This document shows positions 15,078 through 21,799 of a DNA stretch of 22,141 nt, piece after piece. Position 1 is the first letter of the stretch, and each line of letters opens with the position of its first letter. The translations under genes were made by a program, and so were the position numbers. This DNA comes from an uncultured Lachnobacterium sp. (lineage in GTDB: Bacteria > Bacillota > Clostridia > Lachnospirales > Lachnospiraceae), in the NCBI GenBank assembly GCA_937889225.1, contig CALAST010000064.1, positions 1 to 22,141 of the forward strand, written 5' to 3'. The notes below the pieces were generated by a model. It searched no databases. It saw nothing but the letters and a program-made list of their open reading frames with translations, and was not told the origin of the DNA.

Positions 15078-15605
15078 CTACTGATAACGAATTTTCATAA
15101 TGACATTCACAGAACTGCTCATAAGTTTTCCGGTATCCCTGTCATACGCAGATATGTTGCATCGATATTCTTCGGTATCTTTTAATACAAAAGTTGTTCC
15201 GTCAATCGCTACATTTGTACCCGGTTGTATGTACTTCGTTTCATACAGAACCTTATCTGCCTTATCATAAAAGGTCAGCACAATATCAAACACATTGTCT
15301 TCCGGATAGCCGATATAAAACAATGGATTTTCATCGCTGATTTCGTATCTCTGGCTTACCGCAATATTAATTCTTGGATTTTCCACATCTTCTTTTGTTT
15401 CCCACAAACATTCCACATGGTCTTCATACTCACGGATATAAACTTTCGTTTCCTCTCTCTGCAAAAGAAAGAAGAAAAACAACAACAGCAACAATATCAG
15501 CAACACAAACAAGATTCGTTTTAACCACTTTTTCTGTTTTTGCTTTTTTTCATTCCCATTTTTTTCTTCCGTGTCTTCAATCACAGTAATTTCTCCATTT
15601 TCCAT
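15078..15605 (-). CDS. Membrane-anchored protein of unknown function, first gene of transfer operon 1
   Basis: 175 residues that I do not recognise. Residues 1-28 are charged (acidic then Lys-rich) and cytoplasmic. Residues 29-48 are an extreme membrane segment (ILFVLLILLLLLFFFFLL). The remaining 125 residues are predicted to be extracytoplasmic and beta-rich with alternating hydrophobics, for example 'PRINIAVSQRYEI', 'FDIVLTFYDKADKVLYETKYI' and 'VNVIMKIRY'. It has no catalytic motif. It ends 15 nt before pcfB, so it should be co-transcribed with pcfB and virD4, and a channel-associated role like VirB8 or a scaffold is possible but unproven. The ATG follows a GGGGG/AAGG-rich stretch and a structured leader. 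Confidence 0.7.
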   Translation of the reverse strand: MENGEITVIEDTEEKNGNEKKQKQKKWLKRILFVLLILLLLLFFFFLLQREETKVYIREYEDHVECLWETKEDVENPRINIAVSQRYEISDENPLFYIGYPEDNVFDIVLTFYDKADKVLYETKYIQPGTNVAIDGTTFVLKDTEEYRCNISAYDRDTGKLMSSSVNVIMKIRYQ

Positions 15606-15640
15606 AGCCTTCGTTCCCCCTTTCCCAAAATTTTAGTAAA

Positions 15641-15702
15641 GCAGACATTCGCAATCCGCTTTCGCTACTTGCTCATGAACGCAGACAGCTTGTCTGCTCT
15701 GC
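15641..15702 (-). ncRNA. Structured intergenic element, copy B
   Basis: On the minus strand: GCAGAGCAGA, hairpin GCAGACA-AGC-TGTCTGC (15681-15697), linker TTCATGAGCAAGTAGCGAAA, hairpin GCGGAT-TGCGAAT-GTCTGC (15641-15659). It shares order, linker and loop with copy A. Differences in the stems keep pairing (ATCCGC becomes GTCTGC, through G-T pairs), and the first stem is wholly different but still paired. It ends 36 nt before the start of the 175-aa gene. Confidence 0.5.
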
Positions 15703-15761
15703 AATGGCGGATTATTTGTTTGCGTTCAAGCTGGTATTTTCGCATAAATAACCTGCCATTG
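15702..15761 (-). other. Long 16-position stem-loop in the transfer-operon leader
   Basis: Arms 15702-15717 and 15746-15761 (CAATGGC...GCCATTG plus TTATTT/AAATAA) pair over 16 positions with one mismatch and one G-T pair around a 28-nt loop, which itself has TGCG/CGCA. It abuts copy B. The remainder of 15762-15961 holds the short leader ORF and a palindrome. Confidence 0.65.
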
Positions 15762-15791
15762 TATCAATACAAATTTTTAAATGTGTTTCCG

Positions 15792-15821
15792 TTATGGCGG
15801 AATCCCACGAAATATTCTCAT
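15792..15821 (-). CDS. Possible 9-codon leader peptide (MRIFRGIPP)
   Basis: ATG at 15821 is preceded 5 nt upstream by AAAGGAG, one of the best ribosome binding sites in the window, and the frame stops after nine codons at TAA. It ends in Pro-Pro, a known slow or stalling context. The long stem-loop at 15702-15761 and copy B follow before the 175-aa gene. A leader-peptide attenuator is a reasonable idea, but such a short frame could arise by chance. Confidence 0.35.
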   Translation of the reverse strand: MRIFRGIPP

Positions 15822-15903
15822 TCCAACTCCTTTCCGTCTTAAAATCTGCTTTTTTCTAATTTTGACATAGTAATCTCAAAAATTTTTGTTATTTTTCTTA
15901 AGC

Positions 15904-15922
15904 TCAGGACACGGTGTCCTGA
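15904..15922. repeat. Fourth copy of the palindrome, TCAGGACAC-G-GTGTCCTGA
   Basis: A perfect 9+1+9 palindrome, 40 bp downstream of the repA stop. The core AGGACAC-S-GTGTCCT is the same as in the three tandem repeats at 11316-11471, with the central base G instead of C. Confidence 0.8.
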
Positions 15923-15961
15923 AGTTTCTTCATAAGATGATCAGCAAACAATTACGGAATT

Positions 15962-17260
15962 TTATACAATTCCATTTTCTTCCCATCCGCCACCATACAT
16001 ATCATGCTGAACTAACTGTCGGTAATAATGATTTATGGTATTCGGTGCATTATACAATGCAGTTATCATATATGCTTTGATATTTCCAATCTTCGTGGTT
16101 GCACGCTGTATACAATACATCACATAGTCCAAATGGGAATGATTCAGTTTTAAAAACTTTGACTTCACAACTTCGTAAGGATAGTCTTCCCCTCCGATAC
16201 GTACCGATTTGCGTTTCACACAAACGACATCACAAATAAGCTGGAACAGTTCCTCATACAATTCTCTGTCGTTCCAAGTGGTATCCTGCATATAAAGGTC
16301 ATACTCGATATTTTTTTTAATCAAAGAAATGTACGCAGAAGATTCATCTAATCCATCACATCCATCTTCCATCCCATCAGAAGGATAGATAGGATTCAGA
16401 TGGATAGGATTGTTATAACTATCCTCTGTATAACTAAGATCCGTATAGTTTATATTAGTATAATTAGGGTCGGAAAAACCGACTTCTTGAAGTTCGATTT
16501 TCCGACTTCTTGAATTCGGTTTTTCCGACTTCCTGAATTCGGTTTTTCCGACTTCTTGAATTCGGTTTTCCCGACTTCCTGAATTCGGTTTTCCCGACTT
16601 CTTGAATTCGGTTTTATCTACTTCTTGAATTCGGCATTCTGAACTTCTTGAAAATCCATTTTCTGCCTCATCCAGTGCGGAATCCTCAAATATTGCTGCT
16701 TCAATGTCATTTTCATCCGTATTTTGAGCATTTTCCTCACAAACATCATCTGCTCTCTCCCACCAGTTCTCCATATCAGCATAATTGGAGTATTCATTTT
16801 CCGACTTCCAGACTTCGGTTTTTCCGACTTCTGAAATATCTTCCGCTTCATCCTCAATAATATCTGGAAATTCCATCTTATTTTCTTCCATACAGGAAGC
16901 AAAATTTTTCACATAAATGATATCCGGTCTTCCAAGTCCCTGTCGTTTTTTCTCAATCAGACCGATTCCTTTTTTACTATCCAGTTCTGCCAGAACCTTA
17001 ACCCCCTTATCTTTGCGGCATCCCAAATCTTCCATAATGTCTTCTATGGTATAGTAGATATATGCTCTGTCTTCTGCATCCAGCCATCCGTTTTTCATGG
17101 ACAGAGACATACGGTCAAGCATTAATCCATACAATAACTTTGCATCGCTCGATAAATCCTTAAATCTCTCATCCTTGACCAACATTCTCGGCACACGATA
17201 GAAAGAGAATTGTTCTGCTTCTATCCCATAATAGTAATCAAATCCCAATTGTTTGCCCAT
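15962..17260 (-). CDS. repA: RepA_N-family replication initiator with DUF6017 C-terminus
   Basis: 432 residues. Residues 1-115 are the RepA_N winged-helix domain ('FSFYRVPRMLVKDERFKDLSSDAKLLYG', seen as FSFYRVPRML and FKDLSSDAKLLYGLMLDRM), which binds the origin of low-copy Gram-positive plasmids and related mobile elements. Residues 120-290 are a low-complexity linker. Residues 300-425 ('YISLIKKNIEYD', 'IGNIKAYMITALYNAPNTINHYY') fit DUF6017, the usual partner domain in clostridial elements. The linker DNA carries 23-bp direct repeats at 16479-16662, encoding residues 207-261. RepA_N plasmids are known to hold their origin inside the rep gene. The start is 3 nt after parB, with AGAGG upstream, so par and rep form one operon. 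Confidence 0.88.
   Translation of the reverse strand: MGKQLGFDYYYGIEAEQFSFYRVPRMLVKDERFKDLSSDAKLLYGLMLDRMSLSMKNGWLDAEDRAYIYYTIEDIMEDLGCRKDKGVKVLAELDSKKGIGLIEKKRQGLGRPDIIYVKNFASCMEENKMEFPDIIEDEAEDISEVGKTEVWKSENEYSNYADMENWWERADDVCEENAQNTDENDIEAAIFEDSALDEAENGFSRSSECRIQEVDKTEFKKSGKPNSGSRENRIQEVGKTEFRKSEKPNSRSRKIELQEVGFSDPNYTNINYTDLSYTEDSYNNPIHLNPIYPSDGMEDGCDGLDESSAYISLIKKNIEYDLYMQDTTWNDRELYEELFQLICDVVCVKRKSVRIGGEDYPYEVVKSKFLKLNHSHLDYVMYCIQRATTKIGNIKAYMITALYNAPNTINHYYRQLVQHDMYGGGWEENGIV
16479..16662. repeat. Seven to eight tandem 23-bp iteron-like repeats inside repA (candidate origin)
   Basis: The unit on the plus strand is CCGACTTCYTGAATTCGGTTTT(T/C). Units start at 16479, 16502, 16525, 16548, 16571, 16594 and 16617, with a decayed one at 16640. 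Units 2-6 differ at only a few bases. Because 23 is not a multiple of 3, each unit is read in a different frame, giving a 23-residue protein period. The conservation therefore acts on DNA. A GTCGG-AAAAA-CCGAC inverted repeat begins the array (16470-16483). Confidence 0.88.
16801..16846. repeat. Two outlying 23-bp repeat units in repA
   Basis: 16801-16823 (CCGACTTCCAGACTTCGGTTT...) and 16824-16846 (CCGACTTCTGAAATATC...) are two consecutive degenerate units about 140 bp from the main array, in the same orientation. They start exactly 23 bp apart. Confidence 0.7.
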
Positions 17261-17263
17261 CCT

Positions 17264-18163
17264 CTAATCCTCTTTCTGTTTTCTTTTCCATTCATCCAAA
17301 AGTTCCATAATAACTGCTTCTACATCTTCATCACTGTAAGTTTCCGGAAAATAACGTCTAATAGCATCTCCCTTAATGGTTATCTTCCATTCTTTCTCTT
17401 TTTTCTTCAGCAAAATCAATTCTGCCACAGCTGGTGTTAATTCTCCCGACTTCGCATATGCTTTCAAATTTGCAGCCTGCTCCTTGCTGATGCTGCAACT
17501 GCCACTTCTTAAAATATCAAATACCCACATCTGCTGTTCTTTCGTAAGATAAGAAATATCTACAGCGGGTATAAATGCAAGCTTTCGGTTATCCACCATC
17601 TCCAGTAATCCGTCCACAAGATTTGCTAGACGGATGTATCTTTGCACGGTCTTTCCACTTTCGCCTGCCGGTTCTCCTATGATTTCAAGCGTACTTTCAC
17701 CTGTTTTTCTACCACGATGTTGCATTGCTTCATACTTCATAAGATAGGCTCTTGCTTTTTCACTTGGCAAAATATCTTCTCTTTGAATATTGGAATCCAC
17801 CATAATTACAACTGCTTCATCATCTGTGTAATCACGAATAAATACCGGCATGGTTGTTTTTCCTGCCAATTCACAGCCTCTTTTTCTGCGGTGTCCTGCA
17901 ATGATTTCATAACCGCCTTCTTTACGTATTCTTGCAATTCCCGGCATAAGCACTCCATATTTCTTTATGCTTTCTACGGTTTCTTCCATTTTTTCATCAT
18001 CCAAAACTCGAAACGGATGATTTTGAAAGGTATGTAAATCTTCAAGAGGAACTTCTGCCACCTGTTCTGTTTGATTAGAACTTTTTACTTCGGAACAGCC
18101 AAACAAATCATCAAAACTGTCAATCTTAATTTTTGAAGCACTTTTTGCTTTCGGCTTAGCCAT
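17264..18163 (-). CDS. parB: ParB/Noc-family partition protein
   Basis: I choose the ATG at 18163, because AGGAGG lies 9 nt upstream; a TTG two codons earlier is less likely. That gives 299 residues. 'VPLEDLHTFQNHPFRVLDDEKMEETVESIKKYGVL' (seen as HPFRVLDDEKMEE and ESIKKYGVLMPG) and the GHRR box (about 90-93) define the ParB N-terminal CTPase fold. 'NIQREDILPSEKARAY' and 'GKTVQRYIRLANLVDGLL' are the conserved motif and helix-turn-helix that bind the centromere. The start overlaps the parA stop by 8 nt. With ParA it should segregate the element when it replicates as a circle. The centromere is not known; the AGGACACSGTGTCCT palindromes are candidates. Confidence 0.93.
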   Translation of the reverse strand: MAKPKAKSASKIKIDSFDDLFGCSEVKSSNQTEQVAEVPLEDLHTFQNHPFRVLDDEKMEETVESIKKYGVLMPGIARIRKEGGYEIIAGHRRKRGCELAGKTTMPVFIRDYTDDEAVVIMVDSNIQREDILPSEKARAYLMKYEAMQHRGRKTGESTLEIIGEPAGESGKTVQRYIRLANLVDGLLEMVDNRKLAFIPAVDISYLTKEQQMWVFDILRSGSCSISKEQAANLKAYAKSGELTPAVAELILLKKKEKEWKITIKGDAIRRYFPETYSDEDVEAVIMELLDEWKRKQKED

Positions 18164-18938
18164 TTGCAAGCACCTCCTCTGTCAAAGAGAGATATGCAGA
18201 TGCTACTTTTCCTTTTGGATCATGGACAAAGATACTGACTCCTTCTGCTGAAATTTCTGCAGCTCTTACCGAATTTGGAATGTTATTCGCAAAGATTTTC
18301 ACTTTACTTCCATAGTTCTCTCTTATCATTGCATCAATATCTTTTGCATAATTGGTTCGGTTATCCACCATCGTGAGCAAAATTCCTTCGATTTCCAACT
18401 TCGGATTGATTTGACGTTTTACTTTTCCAATCGTTTTGATAAGTTGCTGTAACCCTTTGACTGGAAGATAAGCAGCCTGTACCGGAATTAAAATACTATC
18501 TGCACACGAAAACGCATTAATGGTAATCATACCAAACGATGGCATACAGTCGATTAAAATGTAATCATATCTGTCTTTTACAACATTGACATATTCCTGC
18601 AGGATACGTTCTCTGCTCATCACATTTACAAGGGATACTTCCAATCCGGACAGTTCAATATTTCCAGGCATGATATCCACACCTTCTTCGTGATGAAGCA
18701 AGCCTTCGGTTGGCTTAACTTCTTCCTCATTGATAATTTTTCCCATAACACTTGCCAATGTTATCTCAATATTATCCGGCTCTTGAAAACCAAGACTTGC
18801 TGTAAGACTGCCCTGTGGATCTGCATCAATTAAAAGCACCTTTTTCCCCTGTTTTACAAGTCCGATACCTAAATTTCCTACTGTAGTGGTCTTGCCAACC
18901 CCACCTTTTTGATTTGCAACCGCAATAATTTTACACAT
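18156..18938 (-). CDS. parA: ParA-family partition ATPase
   Basis: 260 residues, typical of a small ParA/Soj without an N-terminal DNA-binding domain. The deviant Walker A is KGGVGKTT (11-18). 'VLLIDADPQGSLT' follows at about 34-46, and 'YDYILIDCMPSFGMITINAF' (A-prime/Walker B) at about 125. 'PVQAAYLPVKGLQQL' is also conserved. It drives partition with ParB by ATP-dependent patterning on the nucleoid. AGAGGATTATC precedes the ATG. The 150-bp region upstream carries a 13-bp inverted repeat suited to autoregulation. It is followed by parB and repA in one operon. Confidence 0.95.
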   Translation of the reverse strand: MCKIIAVANQKGGVGKTTTVGNLGIGLVKQGKKVLLIDADPQGSLTASLGFQEPDNIEITLASVMGKIINEEEVKPTEGLLHHEEGVDIMPGNIELSGLEVSLVNVMSRERILQEYVNVVKDRYDYILIDCMPSFGMITINAFSCADSILIPVQAAYLPVKGLQQLIKTIGKVKRQINPKLEIEGILLTMVDNRTNYAKDIDAMIRENYGSKVKIFANNIPNSVRAAEISAEGVSIFVHDPKGKVASAYLSLTEEVLANG

Positions 18939-18968
18939 GATAATCCTCTTTTCTCATTCATTCTAAAA

Positions 18969-19084
18969 ATTCAGAGCTAAGCTTATTTCTGCACAATATT
19001 CTTCAACTTTTATAATTGAATACTTTTGTTAAAAGTTCTTTTATAAAAAACTGTGATTAAAAATTTCCAAACTTAGCTCTGAAT
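18969..19084. promoter_or_regulatory. 13-bp perfect inverted repeat flanking the AT-rich region upstream of parA
   Basis: ATTCAGAGCTAAG (18969-18981) and CTTAGCTCTGAAT (19072-19084) are exact complements about 90 bp apart. The space between is very AT-rich, where the parA promoter must lie. Likely uses are operator sites for ParA/ParB autoregulation or a centromere; a clear -35/-10 pair is not evident. Confidence 0.6.
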
Positions 19085-19091
19085 CGCAACT

Positions 19092-19262
19092 TTATTTACC
19101 CATACGTTTCTCAACTTCTACATACATTCTGTAAAATCGATTTGTTCCCTTGTTTCTGTAAAAATCGGAACATTCTAATACTTCAATCTTCGGATGTTTG
19201 TAAAGTATCTTTTTAAACCACTTAATTGTATTTTTTGTTCCCATCAATCGAACCTTCAGCAT
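19092..19262 (-). CDS. Small DUF3970-like protein
   Basis: 56 codons: MLKVRLMGTKNTIKWFKKIL then YKHPKIEVLECSDFYRNKGT and a final RFYRMYVEVEKRMGK. It resembles short DUF3970 proteins of mobile elements (beta-alpha-beta start 'KVRLMGT...'). It starts on the last base of the preceding stop (TGATG), so the two are translationally coupled, which supports its reality despite its size. Its function is unknown. The downstream arm of the parA inverted repeat begins 8 nt after its stop. Confidence 0.65.
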   Translation of the reverse strand: MLKVRLMGTKNTIKWFKKILYKHPKIEVLECSDFYRNKGTNRFYRMYVEVEKRMGK

Positions 19263-19726
19263 CAATCCATCCCTCCAAACATTGCATAAAGCTTATGATT
19301 GTAAACTGCGTACTCCGGATAACGAATCTGTACTGCCTGCCAAAAATATGGAGCATAGGCACAACAAAATAATTCTTCCACAGAATAAAGTTCTGCTTCT
19401 TTTAACTGTTCCTCTTTCTTTTTGTAATTGGATACACTCGGCATTCCGTTACAATATAAATTAAACGCCATACGAACTACTCTTACACTTCCACTTGTCT
19501 GCCATCCTTCTTGCAAACATTTCGTTTTCACAAGTCCGGTCTTAAAATCATAAATTCGGTAAATATTATTTCTTGTGTCATTGCAGATACCGAGGCAATA
19601 GACCAATGCTTTGTGGTACACATCCTCACATCTGACTTCTTTCAATTTTTCATAATAGAATTTTTCATGTGCTTCGCTGATAAAAATCATTGCTTTTGTT
19701 TCTTCTGCTCTTAACGCTGTGTTCAT
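19262..19726 (-). CDS. DUF6075-like protein
   Basis: 154 residues. 'MIFISEAHEKFYYEKL', 'DVYHKALVYCLGICNDTRNNIYRIYDF', 'GWQTSGSVRVVRMAFNLYCNG' and 'YSVEELFCCAYAPYFWQAVQIRYPEY' together fit DUF6075, a family common near replication modules of clostridial elements. It is cytoplasmic, with no membrane segment. Strong AAGGAGG lies 8 nt before the ATG. The two intrinsic terminators end about 30 nt upstream of the start, leaving little room for a promoter, so expression may need read-through. The function is not known to me. Confidence 0.72.
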   Translation of the reverse strand: MNTALRAEETKAMIFISEAHEKFYYEKLKEVRCEDVYHKALVYCLGICNDTRNNIYRIYDFKTGLVKTKCLQEGWQTSGSVRVVRMAFNLYCNGMPSVSNYKKKEEQLKEAELYSVEELFCCAYAPYFWQAVQIRYPEYAVYNHKLYAMFGGMD

Positions 19727-19757
19727 CTACTTTTCCTCCTTGTTATTTATGATAATG

Positions 19758-19784
19758 AAAAAGGTACCCATCACAGAGTACCCT
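19758..19784 (-). terminator. Second, promoter-proximal intrinsic terminator before the DUF6075-like gene
   Basis: On the minus strand AGGGTAC, an 8-nt loop region, then GTACCTT followed by TTTTTC. The stem is about 7 bp including one G-T pair. It lies 31 nt before the DUF6075-like ATG and 5 nt after the T run of the first terminator. Confidence 0.55.
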
Positions 19785-19788
19785 ATAT

Positions 19789-19823
19789 AAAAACAGGGAT
19801 ACCTAGTTTTCTAAGCATCCCTG
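19789..19823 (-). terminator. Intrinsic terminator downstream of the serine recombinase
   Basis: CAGGGATGCTTAG-AAAA-CTAGGTATCCCTG pairs fully over 13 bp with G-T pairs on the minus strand and is followed by TTTTT. It ends the recombinase transcript. A smaller hairpin CTATCA/TGATAG (19828-19844) lies just upstream. Confidence 0.88.
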
Positions 19824-19851
19824 ATTTCTATCAATTTCTGATAGTTCTATA

Positions 19852-20003
19852 TTAACTTTCATATTCCGGATTTTTTGTATCCACAGTACCGAGGTCAAGT
19901 GCCACAACTACAGTGATCTTTCTTATCAGCTCTTTTCTTCTGCCATTTTCACTATCGCAAGAAAATGAAAAAAACTCTGTAAAGTGCGTAAATTCAAGGA
20001 TTT
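19852..20003 (-). pseudogene. Possible gene remnant after the recombinase
   Basis: Just past the recombinase stop, another frame is open for 50 codons to TAA at 19852 and reads like protein (EFTHFTEFFSFSCDSENGRR, then KELIRKITVVVALDLGTVDT, then KNPEYES). It has no start codon of its own and overlaps the recombinase end if extended. It may be the tail of an older gene or a chance open frame. I do not recognise the family. Confidence 0.22.
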
Positions 20004-21686
20004 CTACATAATTTTTCTGTGTAGCGAAACCACAGTCTCCACATGAGTATCGTTGTCCAAACTTAACATCATATCTTCTTCGATAATTGGCAACTTAAAT
20101 TTAATTGATTTCAACCACTGTCCATTAGCTTTTCTTTCCTCGTAGACTTGAATCTCCGAAATTAATGATTCCATAATCTGACGTTTTTCCGCTTCATTCA
20201 TTACCGAATATAACTTGTCAAAATAAATCAATACCTTGTAGATATTATCTCCAGTCAACTTCTCAGCTTCGATTGCTGTTTTCTTTGCTCTTGCTGAAAT
20301 AAGCTGACTTTCAATTTCTTCTATCTTATCATACATTTTATAAAGTCGATCATCAAGGTCTGATTTACGCTTTATGTAATGTCTATCATCTGGATCAAGC
20401 GAATCAATTTCTTCCATCAACTTCGATTTTACAGAATAACTCTGACGAAGTTGTTTTTCGTAATTCTCTATCTCTTGAATGATAGCAGTTGTATCTACTT
20501 TCATGCTGATTTTTTCTTGCATCATTGTTGCAAATTTCGGATTGCTAACTAATTTTATAATCACTTCCGTCACTGCACTATCCAAAAGTTCTTCATTTAT
20601 TTGTTTTTTGTAATCACACTTATGTCCACGAGTTTTACTACGATGTTTACAAGCATAATAATAAAAATCTTTATAATGTGTTCCGTCTGATTTTCTCTTG
20701 ATACTCTTATTTCCATACATTCCAACACCACAAACAGGACATTTTACAATTCCTGATAACAGATGTATTTTTGTATCTTTTCCACTATTAATCTTTTCAT
20801 ACTTTTTGGCTTGTGCCAAAACCTTTACCTGTGCTTCCTGCCATAATTCTTCTGATACAATTGCTTCGTGTAATCCATCCACAAGTAAATAATTCTCTTG
20901 CTCTACCAAATGATAATCATTTCTTGTTCCATGTACTTTTTCCGTCTTTCTTCTTCCGTAGGCAATCTTTCCACAATAAACAGGGTTCTTGATAATTCTT
21001 CTTATCAGAGCAGCATCAAATAATGGATTTTTACCATTCTGTCGTGGTATTTTACCAATACCATGATTATCAAGATACTTAGCTATACCATTTGCCCCCA
21101 TATCTGTATGCACATACTGGTCAAATATAACACGAATCGCAACTGCTTCTTCTTCATTGATAAATAGTTTTCCTTTTTCCAAGCTATATCCATAAGGTGC
21201 AAAACCACCATTCCATTTTCCCTCACGAGCCTTCTGAATACGACCTTCCATTGTCTGAATTCGAATATTTTCACGTTCGATTTCTGCAACGGCTGACAAA
21301 ACAGAAATCATCAGTTTTCCAGCTTCTTTAGAAGAATCAATCCCATCTTCTACACAAATCAGATTTACTCCAAAGTCTTGCATAACCTGCAAAGTAGAAA
21401 GCACATCAGCAGCATTTCTACCAAATCGAGATAATTTGAATACTAAAACAAAGGATACTTTATCTTTTCCTGACTTCACATCCTCCATCATACGATTAAA
21501 CTCAACTCTACCATCAATAGACTTACCCGATTTTCCTGCATCTTCATACTCACCAACGATTTCATAATCATTATAATCAGCAAATGCTTTTATTCTGTTT
21601 TTTTGAGCATCAAGAGAATATCCATCTATCTGCATAGTAGTTGACACTCTTGTATAAATATATACTTTTATTTTTTTGCTAGTCAT
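20004..21686 (-). CDS. Large serine recombinase (TndX/TnpX-like site-specific integrase)
   Basis: 560 residues. The N-terminal resolvase domain (about 5-150) has the catalytic serine in YTRVS (S15) with R13, then 'GYSLDAQKNRI' and 'KLSRFGRNAADVL'. The recombinase domain follows at about 160-275 ('GGFAPYGYSLEKGKL', 'RIIKNPVYCGKIAYGRRK'). A zinc ribbon has C316, C319, C346 and C357 (CPVCG...YYACKHR...HKCDY). Residues 385-470 are a coiled coil. Such enzymes integrate and excise mobile elements by recombining short attachment sites. AGAGG lies about 8 nt before the ATG and a strong promoter is at 21772-21799. It is insulated from the conjugation genes by terminators. Tn1549 itself uses a tyrosine recombinase, so this pairing is a variant. 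Confidence 0.95.
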   Translation of the reverse strand: MTSKKIKVYIYTRVSTTMQIDGYSLDAQKNRIKAFADYNDYEIVGEYEDAGKSGKSIDGRVEFNRMMEDVKSGKDKVSFVLVFKLSRFGRNAADVLSTLQVMQDFGVNLICVEDGIDSSKEAGKLMISVLSAVAEIERENIRIQTMEGRIQKAREGKWNGGFAPYGYSLEKGKLFINEEEAVAIRVIFDQYVHTDMGANGIAKYLDNHGIGKIPRQNGKNPLFDAALIRRIIKNPVYCGKIAYGRRKTEKVHGTRNDYHLVEQENYLLVDGLHEAIVSEELWQEAQVKVLAQAKKYEKINSGKDTKIHLLSGIVKCPVCGVGMYGNKSIKRKSDGTHYKDFYYYACKHRSKTRGHKCDYKKQINEELLDSAVTEVIIKLVSNPKFATMMQEKISMKVDTTAIIQEIENYEKQLRQSYSVKSKLMEEIDSLDPDDRHYIKRKSDLDDRLYKMYDKIEEIESQLISARAKKTAIEAEKLTGDNIYKVLIYFDKLYSVMNEAEKRQIMESLISEIQVYEERKANGQWLKSIKFKLPIIEEDMMLSLDNDTHVETVVSLHRKIM

Positions 21687-21771
21687 AACAACATCCTCTT
21701 ATTTTGTCTGTAATAATTCCAAAACCTATACTTCTTATTCCCAAATAAGTTTGGACAAATTTCACACGTTT

Positions 21772-21799
21772 ATTATATCATACTATTTTACTTTTTCAA
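21772..21799 (-). promoter_or_regulatory. Sigma-A promoter of the serine recombinase
   Basis: TTGAAA (21794-21799), a 16-nt spacer, then TATAAT (21772-21777) on the minus strand, about 85 nt before the recombinase start. The -35 box lies inside the last codons of the small upstream ORF. Confidence 0.72.

Noticed and set aside
16479..16662. CRISPR array from regularly spaced repeats
   Set aside because: The 23-bp units are head-to-tail with no unique spacers and lie inside an open repA gene; no cas genes are present.
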